This document shows, in pieces, positions 8,836-18,280 of a stretch of DNA of 64,000 nucleotides. Position 1 is the stretch's first letter. The number at the start of each line of letters is the position of its first letter. Both the position numbers and the translations under genes were made by a program. Origin of the DNA: Gemmatimonadota bacterium (lineage in GTDB: Bacteria > Latescibacterota > UBA2968 > UBA8231). The DNA is taken from contig VXML01000080.1 of NCBI GenBank assembly GCA_009841115.1, forward strand, positions 124,001 to 188,000, given 5' to 3'. Under the pieces are notes generated by a model that did not search any database, had not been told where the DNA came from, and worked only from the letters and a program-made list of their open reading frames with translations.

Positions 8836-10395
8836 TTGGGAATAAATGAAGGAGAACAATTACAGTCGCTAGATGACGAGGGCCACAAGAAGCTATTCGG
8901 TTTAGATATCTATCTGACCCCAGTATTCACAATTTCCAGTATCATCATTGTCGCTTTTGTCACTGGGGCGCTCGTCTTCCAAGAAGCCGCGACGGAAGTT
9001 TTCGGAAATACCCGCGAGTGGCTGACTGTAAATCTCGATTGGTTTTTCCTAGTTACCGCTAATTTTCTCCTGCTCTTTTGTCTGTATGTAGCCTTCTCGC
9101 CTCTCGGCAAGGTGCGCCTCGGAGGGGCCGATGCAAAACCCGAATACTCCAACGCAACTTGGTTTGCCATGCTCTTTGCTGCTGGCGTAGGTATCGGTCT
9201 GCTGTTTTACGGCGCGGCCGAGCCGATCTACTACTTTCAGAGTCCACCGCTTGGCATCGCGGCCGGAACAGAAGAAGCCGCGGCCGTCGGCGTCGCGGCA
9301 ACTGTTTTTCATTGGGGGCTGCACGGTTGGGGAGCTTACGGCGTCGTGGGACTTGCTCTCGCGTACTTCGCTTACAATCGCGGATTGCCGCTCACCATTC
9401 GCTCGGCGTTCTATCCCTTGTTCGGCGACCGCATCTGGGGCTGGCCTGGTCATATCATCGATACGTTTGCCATCTTCGCCGGTTTGTTCGGGCTTGCAAC
9501 CTCGCTTGGCTTGGGGGTTAAGCAGCTAACCTCTGGTCTGAACTATTTGTTCGATGTTCCCGCGAACAATACCACTATGGTGGTGCTGATTGTGGTGATT
9601 ACGTCCATCGCGCTGACATCGGTGTTGGCGGGTATTAATGTTGGGATCAAGCGCCTTAGCCAGTTCAACATCATTCTCGCGTTGTTGTTGCTGCTAACGG
9701 TTATTGTGCTCGGGCCGACGCTCTACATTTTCCGCAGTATGTTCACTGCACTCGGCAGCTATTTCGCCAAAATTGTGCCGCTCAGCAATTGGGTCGGGCG
9801 CGAGGACGTGGATTTTCTGCATGGTTGGACGACATTCTACTTGGCTTGGTGGTTTGCTTGGGCACCTTTTGTCGGCACGTTTATCGCCCGCATTTCCAAA
9901 GGCCGCACCGTGCGCGAATTTGCGATTTTTGTCCTCATTCCGCCGCTGGTGTTATGCCTGCTGTGGTTTGGCACCTTTGGCGGCACGGCCCTCCATCAGC
10001 ACATCGTTGGGGGCTATACTGGTGTAACCGAGAATGTTGCGGCGTGGAAGCTGGAAATCGCATTGTTCAAGATGTTCGACCAACTCCCGCTGACCAAGTT
10101 GCTTTCGTCGGTGGCGCTCCTGCTGACCATCGTATTTTTTGTCACTTCATCGGACTCTGGCTCGTTGATTGTCGATACCATTGCAGCCGGTGGCAGAGTA
10201 GATGCTCCGGTAGCGCAGCGGGTCTTTTGGTGTACGATTGAGGGGTTAGTTGCTATCGCTCTCCTACTCGGCGGAGGGCTGAATTCGCTGCAGGCGGCTT
10301 CGCTCGCAACAGGCTTCCCGTTTGCCCTAGTCCTCTTGGGAATGGCCGTTTGTGTCTGGATGGGGCTGCGCCGCGAAGTGCGTGCAGCGCACTGA
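8836..10395 (+). CDS. BCCT family (betaine/carnitine/choline-type) transporter
   Basis: GVGIGLLFYGAAEPIYYF; FHWGLHGWGAYGVVGLALAYFAYN; WTTFYLAWWFAWAPFVGTFIARISKGRT; FVTSSDSGSLIVD; TTG start after aagaaaggaggag. Confidence 0.93.
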   Translation: MGINEGEQLQSLDDEGHKKLFGLDIYLTPVFTISSIIIVAFVTGALVFQEAATEVFGNTREWLTVNLDWFFLVTANFLLLFCLYVAFSPLGKVRLGGADAKPEYSNATWFAMLFAAGVGIGLLFYGAAEPIYYFQSPPLGIAAGTEEAAAVGVAATVFHWGLHGWGAYGVVGLALAYFAYNRGLPLTIRSAFYPLFGDRIWGWPGHIIDTFAIFAGLFGLATSLGLGVKQLTSGLNYLFDVPANNTTMVVLIVVITSIALTSVLAGINVGIKRLSQFNIILALLLLLTVIVLGPTLYIFRSMFTALGSYFAKIVPLSNWVGREDVDFLHGWTTFYLAWWFAWAPFVGTFIARISKGRTVREFAIFVLIPPLVLCLLWFGTFGGTALHQHIVGGYTGVTENVAAWKLEIALFKMFDQLPLTKLLSSVALLLTIVFFVTSSDSGSLIVDTIAAGGRVDAPVAQRVFWCTIEGLVAIALLLGGGLNSLQAASLATGFPFALVLLGMAVCVWMGLRREVRAAH

Positions 10396-10473
10396 ATGCT
10401 GACGGAGTAAACGTTACAAAACGAATTCTTAGAATGAAGATATACACCCACTCTTAAATGAAGGAGGCCTACG

Positions 10474-13400
10474 ATGAAATTTTTGCATAGGCACTTTTTG
10501 ATGCTAGTCGCCGCGGCTTTGGCTTGGGCTGCGCCGGCGTGGACGCAAGCTACAGGTACTATCGTCGTCACTGTGGTTGACGACGATAGCGGTCAGGCGC
10601 TGGAGACGGCCTTAGTCTATATCCCGGCCTTGGACCTAGGCGGGATGTCGGACGCACAGGGTCAGTTTACTATGGCCGACGTGCCGGTGGGTGAGCACAA
10701 ATTGCGCGCCGAATTGATCGGCTACTCGTCGGTGACTGCCACTGTTGCGGTAGAGGCCGGGCAAACCGCGACCGTCGAGTTGCGGATAAAACCCTCCGCG
10801 CTGCTCCTCAAAGAGTTGACGGTGACCGGCACCGCCTTTAAGGAGTCTCCCATCAACTTGCCCTACGCAGTCGCGGTGACCGGCCGGGACAAGATGGCTG
10901 AACAAGGGTCGCCGCAGGCGGTTGATTTCTTCAAGAACTTGAGCGCCAGTCACGGGGTGATCGGCGAGCGCAGCAGTTGGTACAACGCCAACCAAGCCGC
11001 CACCCTTTCCGAGAGCATTGCCAACGTCAATCTGCGCGGTCTGGGAGCTTCGCGGACGCTGGTGTTGATCAACAGCCGCCGCCAGACCTATGTCCCGGCG
11101 CGCTTGATCGGCGGGCGTTTCGTCGATGTAAATGCCATCCCCTCCATCGCTGTGGATCGGGTCGAGGTGCTCAAGGAAGGGGCCTCGGCTATCTATGGGT
11201 CCGATGCGGTGGCAGGGGTCGCCAACTTTTTGACCCGCGCCGACTTTGAGGGCTTTGAGGTTTCAGGGGCGCACGAGTATATCGCTGGTGCTGGCGATTC
11301 CAACATCGGCGCGATCTGGGGTGGAAAAATCGGCGCGGCTCATGCGGTTGTTTCTGGAGAATGGAGAGGGCGTCAGGCGCTACCGGCCTCCGAGAGGGAC
11401 TACCTGCTGCAGCCGTGGCATGGCGGCGGGCAGCGCCTTGGCTGGTCGAGCTTGGGCAATCCGGGCACTTTCGCCGTTGGCGCGCCGGCCCCGTGGACCG
11501 CTGCCATCCACGCCCCGCGTTGCGAGCAGTTTGGCGGCTTCCGGGAATCTTGGACCTGCCGCTTCCGCTATCAGCAGTACGAGAATTTGATTGAGGACAT
11601 GAGCCATACCCGCGCTTTTGCCGAGATCAACGGCGAGTTGGATAATGGAACGGAGTATCACTTAGAGGGCCTGTTTGCCCAAGCTGAGATTCCCGAGTGG
11701 TACACCACGCCTTCGTATCCTCCTTTCCCCCTGACAGACACGAGCATCATGGAAGTCGCGCCCAACCATCCGGGCCGGGAGGCATTCTGTGCGGACTACG
11801 GCGCTGAGGAAGGCGACCTGTACTACAACGAATGCCAAGACGGCGAAAACTGGTATTTTAACGGCCGCCCGTTTGGCAACTCGGGTCCCGGGCGCATACT
11901 GGGCCGCGACTCTCGCACCTTGCGCCTTGCGGCTGCCGCCAATGGCGACCTTAGTCAAGATATCCATTTTGATCTAGGTCTGTCCTATTCCCGCACCGAG
12001 GGCAACTACAACTTGCCGGGGGTATATATCGAGCGGCTGTTCCTCGGCTTCCGCGGGTTTGGCGGTCCCGATTGTGGCGTTGGCGTGGAGGCGGATAACA
12101 CATCCCTTGCTGGGATGCGGCTCGGCCCACTCAATGGCCAAGTGGCGGGGCAGGGCGGCTGCCAGTACTACAATCCCTTCGGCAATGCCATTGAGTTCGC
12201 AGATCAATACGGCGCAGATTTTGCAAATCAAGCGAATCCCGATTACCGCGCCAACCTTGCCAACAGTCCCGAGTTGCGGCACTGGCTCAATCAGGAAGTC
12301 GATCTACAGAGCACTGCGGATCTGCTGGTCGCTGATGCGACGCTGAGTGGCACTTGGATTGAGGATGTCGCCAGTTACGCGGCCGGCTACCAGTTCCGCC
12401 TGCTTAATGCTAGCGGCAATCCCAACGATGAGGGCGACTTTACTATCAATCCCTGTCCGGTAGTGGGAGATGATGGGTGCTCTGCGGAGGATCGGTTCGG
12501 ACCCTATGCGTTTACCAATGTGAATCGGCCGTATGATGAGTCGCAGACGGTGCATCGCTTCTTTGCCGAGATTCCCCTGAGCTTGGGATCGCGCTTTGAC
12601 ACCCAACTCGCGGCCAACTACGAGTTCCACGATGTGGCGAGCAGTTTTGATCCCAAGTTTGGCTGGCGCTATCAACTAGTGGAATCCCCGACTCAATCCG
12701 TGTTTTTGCGCGGCTCGGTGCAGACGACGTTTCGCACACCATCGCTGGACGACGTAAATGAAAACCCGCTTTCGACGCTTGAGTGGATCAATGAGACGGG
12801 TGCCTATCAGACGGTGGACCGAATCGGCAGCAAAGACCTCAAACCCGAACAGGCTTTTACCTATAATGCGGGCTTCGTCTTAGTCACTGAGGAGGGCTTT
12901 GATGCGACGTTTGACTACTGGAGCTACGATTTCAAGGATGTCATCGGGGCTATGCCGCACGGGGCCATTACTGCCTTATATGCCGATGAGGCGAATAAGG
13001 AAGCCCTGAAGCAGTTCATTGTCTGCCCAGACGGGGTAGGCACTGGTACATGCGCGGCCTCCGAACTTGAGCGGGTGCAAGTTGATATCGTCAATTGGCC
13101 AGGGGTCAAGACCTCGGGAATTGATTTGCATTTGGGCGGAAACACGGCCGCGGGAGCCGGGGAAATTGCGCTCAGCTTGGACGCTACGTACACGCTTGAG
13201 TACCGGACGAAGGCTCTGATGTTCGGCAACTTGGAGTTGCAAGAGGGAGCAGACGCGGCCGGCTACCTGAATTTTGGCAATCCCATTGCAACCTCGCTAC
13301 CGAAGTTGAAGGGTCAAGTGTCGGCGGGCTATCACTGGGAAGGCTACCGTCTCGTGAGCTTTTTGAACTACATTTCGTCGTACGAGGATCGGGGATCGTT

Positions 13401-13635
13401 GAACTCCGGTAATGCTGCCGTTGAAGAAGTATTCGGCACCATTGACTCGTTCGTCACTTGGGATGTGAGCTTTCTGTGGGACTTGTCCGAGGGCGTCAAT
13501 ATCGCGCTGTCGGGGATGAACCTGCTCGACACGATGCCGCCGCTGGTCAACATTGAGCAGGCGTACGACGGCTTTACGCACGATCCCAAGGGGCGGCGGC
13601 TGAAGCTGGCCTTGTCCTATAAGTTTGGCGGCTGA
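10474..13635 (+). CDS. TonB-dependent receptor with N-terminal carboxypeptidase-regulatory-like domain
   Basis: Signal peptide; carboxypeptidase-regulatory-like fold; plug motif VNLRGLGASRTLVLINSRR...DRVEVLKEGASAIYGSDAVAGVANF; C-terminal barrel strand. Confidence 0.93.
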   Translation: MKFLHRHFLMLVAAALAWAAPAWTQATGTIVVTVVDDDSGQALETALVYIPALDLGGMSDAQGQFTMADVPVGEHKLRAELIGYSSVTATVAVEAGQTATVELRIKPSALLLKELTVTGTAFKESPINLPYAVAVTGRDKMAEQGSPQAVDFFKNLSASHGVIGERSSWYNANQAATLSESIANVNLRGLGASRTLVLINSRRQTYVPARLIGGRFVDVNAIPSIAVDRVEVLKEGASAIYGSDAVAGVANFLTRADFEGFEVSGAHEYIAGAGDSNIGAIWGGKIGAAHAVVSGEWRGRQALPASERDYLLQPWHGGGQRLGWSSLGNPGTFAVGAPAPWTAAIHAPRCEQFGGFRESWTCRFRYQQYENLIEDMSHTRAFAEINGELDNGTEYHLEGLFAQAEIPEWYTTPSYPPFPLTDTSIMEVAPNHPGREAFCADYGAEEGDLYYNECQDGENWYFNGRPFGNSGPGRILGRDSRTLRLAAAANGDLSQDIHFDLGLSYSRTEGNYNLPGVYIERLFLGFRGFGGPDCGVGVEADNTSLAGMRLGPLNGQVAGQGGCQYYNPFGNAIEFADQYGADFANQANPDYRANLANSPELRHWLNQEVDLQSTADLLVADATLSGTWIEDVASYAAGYQFRLLNASGNPNDEGDFTINPCPVVGDDGCSAEDRFGPYAFTNVNRPYDESQTVHRFFAEIPLSLGSRFDTQLAANYEFHDVASSFDPKFGWRYQLVESPTQSVFLRGSVQTTFRTPSLDDVNENPLSTLEWINETGAYQTVDRIGSKDLKPEQAFTYNAGFVLVTEEGFDATFDYWSYDFKDVIGAMPHGAITALYADEANKEALKQFIVCPDGVGTGTCAASELERVQVDIVNWPGVKTSGIDLHLGGNTAAGAGEIALSLDATYTLEYRTKALMFGNLELQEGADAAGYLNFGNPIATSLPKLKGQVSAGYHWEGYRLVSFLNYISSYEDRGSLNSGNAAVEEVFGTIDSFVTWDVSFLWDLSEGVNIALSGMNLLDTMPPLVNIEQAYDGFTHDPKGRRLKLALSYKFGG

Positions 13636-13655
13636 AGCCGGGCAACAGCAGTTTA

Positions 13656-13700
13656 ACGACACGGGGCCGTCCAAACTGGTATTGGACGGCCCCGTGTCGT
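13656..13700. terminator. Strong hairpin, probable transcription terminator
   Basis: 19-bp perfect stem acgacacggggccgtccaa / ttggacggccccgtgtcgt with 7-nt loop, 20 nt after the TonB receptor stop; weak T tract. Confidence 0.75.
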
Positions 13701-13937
13701 GTTTGAGAGGGGACAGTAAGTTCGTCTGCCTCCCTTACTCCTTTCTCCCCAATCGCGCTCCTCACCCTGAGCCGGGATGGTTTTGGGTAGAAATCACAAA
13801 TAAATCATAGAAAAAACCTTTAAGATCACGTATAGATCATATAGTATCCTTATCTTTAATACAAGAAACCCCAAGCCGTATATAATTTTCAAACGGCTAC
13901 ACTACCGAATAATCTATGACTAAAGAGATCATTATTA

Positions 13938-15716
13938 ATGAGTAGGCTCTCCCGAGTAACCTTTCCGCTAGTATGCGCCTTCCTTCTTCTCGTCGCTCAG
14001 GGCAGCCCGACCCAAGCGCAGACCGCCTCAATTTCCTGCGAGAATCTCGATGGCGATTTACTCTGCACGATGACCGTTTCCGATACGCCTTACAAGATTG
14101 CAGTAGTTCTATGGACAGGGACATGGCCCGATCGCTTGTCAGGCGGTAACCAATTCCGAGTCACCCCCGGACCTGGCGATTGTGGGGAGGTATTCCACAT
14201 TACGGGGCAGGCTCATCGGTTCGTAGGGGATATAGGGGGTATCTATGAAGATATTTTTTATACGCGTTTTGCCACGGCTAGTATAGACTACACGTGGGAC
14301 TGTTCGTCGAGCACGCCAACCACGCCCACCACGCCCACCGGAGGAGATACCGGAGGCTCCACTCCCACCGGAGGAGATACCGGAGGATCGCAAAGCACTC
14401 CCACCGGAGGAGATACCGGAGGATCGCCAACTACGCCCGCCGAAGAAGATACCGGGGAATCGCAAACCACGCCCGCCGAAGAAGATACCGGAGGCTCCGA
14501 CACTATCGCCGCAGAAACCCTAACTGACGGCGCGAAGATCTTGCTGACCGTCGAGCCGATGGCGATAAGCGAAGATGCGGGGGCGACCGAGGTGGTGGTG
14601 ACCGCAACGTTGGACGGATTGGATGGGAAAGTGTTTGACGATGACGTGGTCGTGCTCTTGACCTTTGATGAAGATATTAATGGCGATGGCGCGGTGAATA
14701 ATGATGATAAGGCGGCGGTGCTCGATACAGACTATGTAACAGAACTGCGTCTTTTAACAATTCCACCCGACTCGGTGTCGGGGACGATGACAATCACGAT
14801 CACCCCTATTAACGACAAGAAGGTGGAGGGCGACGAGACCATCAGGCTGAGGCTGGCAAGGTCATATCCCAACAATCAAGTCACGGTCCAAGATGCTGAA
14901 GGAGACGCCGTCAAGTTGACGGTCGTCCCTGTGGATATAACGCTGCAAGACACCGGCGCGGACGGTGCGTCTTTTTTTGCGGCGGATACTACCATTGACG
15001 ATCAGACATACTCCGTTGGGATAGCGATTACCGATTTAGTGCTGCCGGAGGCGTCGGATGGCACGGGCGAACTGACGTACGGCGTTTCGGCTCTGCCGAC
15101 GGGCTTGTCGTTTGACGCGGCCACGCGGACGCTTTCGGGCACGCCTACGGCAGCGACCAGCGGTGCGGTCACCATCGTTTACATGGCGACAGACGAGGAC
15201 GGCACCACGGACACGCTGACCTTCACCATTACAATCGCTGAGGCAGAAGCAGTAGTACCAGAGGAGCCGGAGGAGCCGGAGGAACCAGAGAGTCCGTCCC
15301 TTGCCTTCGCCACCGACGCTGCAATCAACGACCAAGAGTACACCGCTGAATGGCCGATTGCTGATTTAGTGCTGCCGGAGGCTTCAGGCGGCACGGGCGA
15401 ACTGACGTACAGCGTCTCGGCTCTGCCGGCGGGCTTGTCGTTTGACGCGGCCACGCGGACGATTTCGGGCACGCCTGCGGCAGCAACCGACGGTGCTATC
15501 ACTATCGTCTATACAGCGACCGACGAGGAAGAGAGCACCGCCTCGTTGACCTTCACCATCACGGTCAACGAGAAGCTGGACTTTGGCAATTTGTTCGATT
15601 TGTTCGGTGCTGGTAAGGTCGTTCCAACAGCGTCGCACGTGCTGGCTGAACTTTTCAGTGACCGCTGGCGGGGGGCTGCTGGCGTCCACCACCGATGCCA
15701 ACCCTTGTACTTTTGA
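13938..15716 (+). CDS. Secreted repeat protein with Thr/Pro/Gly linker and two putative Ig (He_PIG-like) domains
   Basis: Signal peptide; PTGGDTGGS-type repeats; two near-identical DLVLPEAS.GTGELTY.VSALP.GLSFDAATRT.SGTP modules; C-terminus may be frameshifted. Confidence 0.75.
   Translation: MSRLSRVTFPLVCAFLLLVAQGSPTQAQTASISCENLDGDLLCTMTVSDTPYKIAVVLWTGTWPDRLSGGNQFRVTPGPGDCGEVFHITGQAHRFVGDIGGIYEDIFYTRFATASIDYTWDCSSSTPTTPTTPTGGDTGGSTPTGGDTGGSQSTPTGGDTGGSPTTPAEEDTGESQTTPAEEDTGGSDTIAAETLTDGAKILLTVEPMAISEDAGATEVVVTATLDGLDGKVFDDDVVVLLTFDEDINGDGAVNNDDKAAVLDTDYVTELRLLTIPPDSVSGTMTITITPINDKKVEGDETIRLRLARSYPNNQVTVQDAEGDAVKLTVVPVDITLQDTGADGASFFAADTTIDDQTYSVGIAITDLVLPEASDGTGELTYGVSALPTGLSFDAATRTLSGTPTAATSGAVTIVYMATDEDGTTDTLTFTITIAEAEAVVPEEPEEPEEPESPSLAFATDAAINDQEYTAEWPIADLVLPEASGGTGELTYSVSALPAGLSFDAATRTISGTPAAATDGAITIVYTATDEEESTASLTFTITVNEKLDFGNLFDLFGAGKVVPTASHVLAELFSDRWRGAAGVHHRCQPLYF
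14334..14499. repeat. In-frame tandem repeat, five copies (30/36-nt period)
   Basis: cccaccggaggagataccggagg / cccgccgaagaagataccgg units beginning at 14334, 14364, 14400, 14436, 14472. Confidence 0.9.
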
Positions 15717-15796
15717 GCCATCCCTGCTGCGTTGACGGCGTAGGCCAGATTCCAAACGGATACACTACCTCGGATTACATATGTGAGGGAGAAGCC

Positions 15797-16492
15797 TTAC
15801 AGTAGCGCCTCGGCTAGCTCGGTAAAATTTCTCACCTCCACATCGGGGCGATACGGCGTTTCTTCGTAGGGCAAGGCATTGCGGTTGACGAAGGCACCCC
15901 TCATGCCGCAGGCCCGCGCCCCTAGCACGTCGAAGGAATTGGCCGAAACCATCATGCACTGCCCCACTTCCAGGTCTAGCAGGGTCGCGGCCCGGCGATA
16001 CACCCCAGGATGCGGCTTGAAGGCACCTACTTCCTCGACCGAGATAATGCGGTCGAAGTCCCAGCCAATGCGATTGGTCGCTAGGTGATCTAAAAAATCT
16101 GCCTCGCCATTGGATAGGGCGACTAGGCGATAGCGCCCCTTCAACTTTTCGAGGGCTGTCCGCACATCGGCAAAGGGGTTGAGATGCTGCCAAGCTGCCA
16201 TGAGCCGGGGGACATCTCCTTCGGCCGCGTCTATTCCCTCCAACGCCAAGACGTAAATCAAGGCTCGCCGCACCGTCTCCAAATAGCCGCTGTGGCCCAA
16301 CAGGAGGATGTTGTCCTGATATTGCTCTAGGCGCTGGCGCGCTCGCCATTGGTTCCACAGATGTTCGGGCGGGACTGAAGACCCTTTATCGCGCAGGTAG
16401 GACGCGATGGCCGGGGTCAGGCTGCCGCCCAAGTCGAGGACGGTGCCGAACAGGTCGAAAGTGAGGGCTTGTACCGCTGGAAATTTGGTCAT
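15797..16492 (-). CDS. HAD superfamily type II haloacid dehalogenase-like hydrolase
   Basis: ALTFDLFGTVLDLGGSL; LVALSNGEADFLDHL; VEEVGAFKPHPGVYRRA; MVSANSFDVLGARACGM. Confidence 0.9.
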   Translation of the reverse strand: MTKFPAVQALTFDLFGTVLDLGGSLTPAIASYLRDKGSSVPPEHLWNQWRARQRLEQYQDNILLLGHSGYLETVRRALIYVLALEGIDAAEGDVPRLMAAWQHLNPFADVRTALEKLKGRYRLVALSNGEADFLDHLATNRIGWDFDRIISVEEVGAFKPHPGVYRRAATLLDLEVGQCMMVSANSFDVLGARACGMRGAFVNRNALPYEETPYRPDVEVRNFTELAEALL

Positions 16493-16591
16493 ATTATTTG
16501 CCTCGTCGTGTTTGTTGCGTATGAAGCGATTGTGTAATTTAGTCTATCCGCGAGCGGTAGAACAAACATCGGACTAAAACGACTAGTAGCA

Positions 16592-17494
16592 ATGTGTGGT
16601 ATTGTTGGGCTGTACGTAAAAAAACGCGACTTGGCCGACCAACTCGGCGCGCTGTTCGCCGAGATGCTGATATGCATGAGCGATCGCGGCCCCGACAGCG
16701 CGGGGTTGGCGCTTTATGGCAATGAGCCGCCGGAAGGCTTTATCAAGGTCACCTTGCGGCACGCGGCTGACGACTACGACTGGCCGGGGCTGGCCGACCA
16801 ACTCGGCGCGCACTTTGGTTGCGAGGCTAGCCTGCGCGCCAACGCCAACTACGCGGTTATCGCAGTGCGTGCTGACGCCGATACACTGGGGCGGGCACTA
16901 GCTGGCTCAGACCCTGGCCTGACGGTAATGAGTATCGGCCGCAGCATTGAGATCCTCAAAGAGATCGGCGCACCCGCTGAGATCGTCGATCGCTTTGGCG
17001 TGCGCGAGATGCGCGGCACGCACATCATCGGCCACACGCGCATGGCCACTGAAAGCGCGGTGACTACCGATGGCTCGCATCCCTTTTCCACGGGCATGGA
17101 CCTCTGTTTAGTACACAACGGGTCGCTGAGCAATCACAACCGGCTGCGCTCGCGCTTGGAGCGCAGGGGGATTGAGATCCGCACGGAAAACGACTCGGAA
17201 GTGGCCGCTGGTTACTTGATGTGGCGGATGCAGCAGGGGGACACCTTGCAAGCGGCCCTGCAAGCGGCGCTCGACGATCTCGACGGTTTCTATACCTTTG
17301 CCATTGGCACGGTCGATGGCTTCGCAGTCCTGCGCGACCCGATCGCCTGCAAGCCGGCAGTACTGGCCGAGACGGATGAGTACGTGGCGATGGCCAGCGA
17401 GTTCCAGGCGCTATCGAGCTTGCCGGGGATTGACGATGCAGAGGTGTGGGAGCCCAAGCCGGCGCGGGTGTACACTTGGGGAGGAGCCGATTGA
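16592..17494 (+). CDS. mgsA: Class II glutamine amidotransferase, N-methylglutamate synthase subunit A (GlxB-like)
   Basis: MCGIVGLYVKK Ntn-type N-terminus; SDRGPDSAGLALYG; HTRMATESAVTTDGSHPF; gene context. Confidence 0.82.
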   Translation: MCGIVGLYVKKRDLADQLGALFAEMLICMSDRGPDSAGLALYGNEPPEGFIKVTLRHAADDYDWPGLADQLGAHFGCEASLRANANYAVIAVRADADTLGRALAGSDPGLTVMSIGRSIEILKEIGAPAEIVDRFGVREMRGTHIIGHTRMATESAVTTDGSHPFSTGMDLCLVHNGSLSNHNRLRSRLERRGIEIRTENDSEVAAGYLMWRMQQGDTLQAALQAALDDLDGFYTFAIGTVDGFAVLRDPIACKPAVLAETDEYVAMASEFQALSSLPGIDDAEVWEPKPARVYTWGGAD

Positions 17495-18180
17495 TGGGCG
17501 CGGAGGTTTTCGACTTGGCGACCGGGGAGTTGCGCCAGCTCAACCAGCGCCTGCACGATCTGACTGAGGAGACGGCCAAGACGCCGTGGCGGATTCTGCA
17601 TCCTCGGGGTGCGCACGCGGTGGCCGCTGGAGTCGATGCGCCGGTGGAAATCGATATCGAAGGCCACGTTGGCTACTATTGCGCCGGCATGAACCAGCGC
17701 GCCTACATTACCGTCCACGGGATGGTGGGGGTCGGGGTGGCCGAGAATATGATGTCGGGGGTGGTGAGAGTGAAGGGCCACGCCAGCCAGTGCGCTGGGG
17801 CCACCGGGCACGGCGGTCTGCTGGTCATCGAGGGCGACGCGTCGAGCCGGTGCGGGATTTCGATGAAGGGGATCGATATTGTGGTCGGCGGCTCGGTCGG
17901 TCACAGCAGTTGCTTTATGGCCCAAGCCGGTAATTTAGTCGTCTGCGGCGATGCCGACGAGGCATTGGGCGACTCGCTGTACGAGGCGCGGATTTTCGTG
18001 CGCGGTCGGGTCGCGGGCTTGGGGGCTGACTGTATTGAAAAGCCCATGCGCGACGAGCATTTGAGCGCGTTGGCCGAGCTGTTGGCGCGGGCGGATTTGC
18101 CCGATGTGCGCCCCGAAGAGTTCCGCCGCTACGGGTCGGCGCGCCAGCTTTACAACTTCAAGGTAGATAACGCATACTAG
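17494..18180 (+). CDS. mgsB: GXGXG-domain protein, N-methylglutamate synthase subunit B (GlxC-like)
   Basis: Glutamate-synthase beta-helix repeats GVGVAENMMSGVVRVKGHASQCAGATGHGGLLVIEGDASSRCGISMKG; ATGA overlap with upstream stop. Confidence 0.82.
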   Translation: MGAEVFDLATGELRQLNQRLHDLTEETAKTPWRILHPRGAHAVAAGVDAPVEIDIEGHVGYYCAGMNQRAYITVHGMVGVGVAENMMSGVVRVKGHASQCAGATGHGGLLVIEGDASSRCGISMKGIDIVVGGSVGHSSCFMAQAGNLVVCGDADEALGDSLYEARIFVRGRVAGLGADCIEKPMRDEHLSALAELLARADLPDVRPEEFRRYGSARQLYNFKVDNAY

Positions 18181-18232
18181 AGTGGTCAGTGGCCAGTGGC
18201 CAGTGAATAGTGCCGTAAGATGTGGACGAGCG

Positions 18233-18267
18233 CTAACCACTAACCACTAACCACTAACCACTAACCA
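18233..18267. repeat. Five-copy heptamer tandem repeat (ctaacca) between mgsB and mgsC
   Basis: ctaaccactaaccactaaccactaaccactaacca; preceded at 18182 by agtggtcagtggccagtggccagtg, of partly complementary composition. Confidence 0.95.
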
Positions 18268-18280
18268 CTGTCCACTAAAT

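Noticed and set aside
14139-14465. Gly/Ser-repeat minus-strand ORF (GISSGG repeats)
   Set aside because: Mirror of the plus-strand tandem repeat, not an independent gene.
18233-18267. Possible CRISPR-like array
   Set aside because: Heptamer units are directly adjacent with no spacers; simple tandem repeat.
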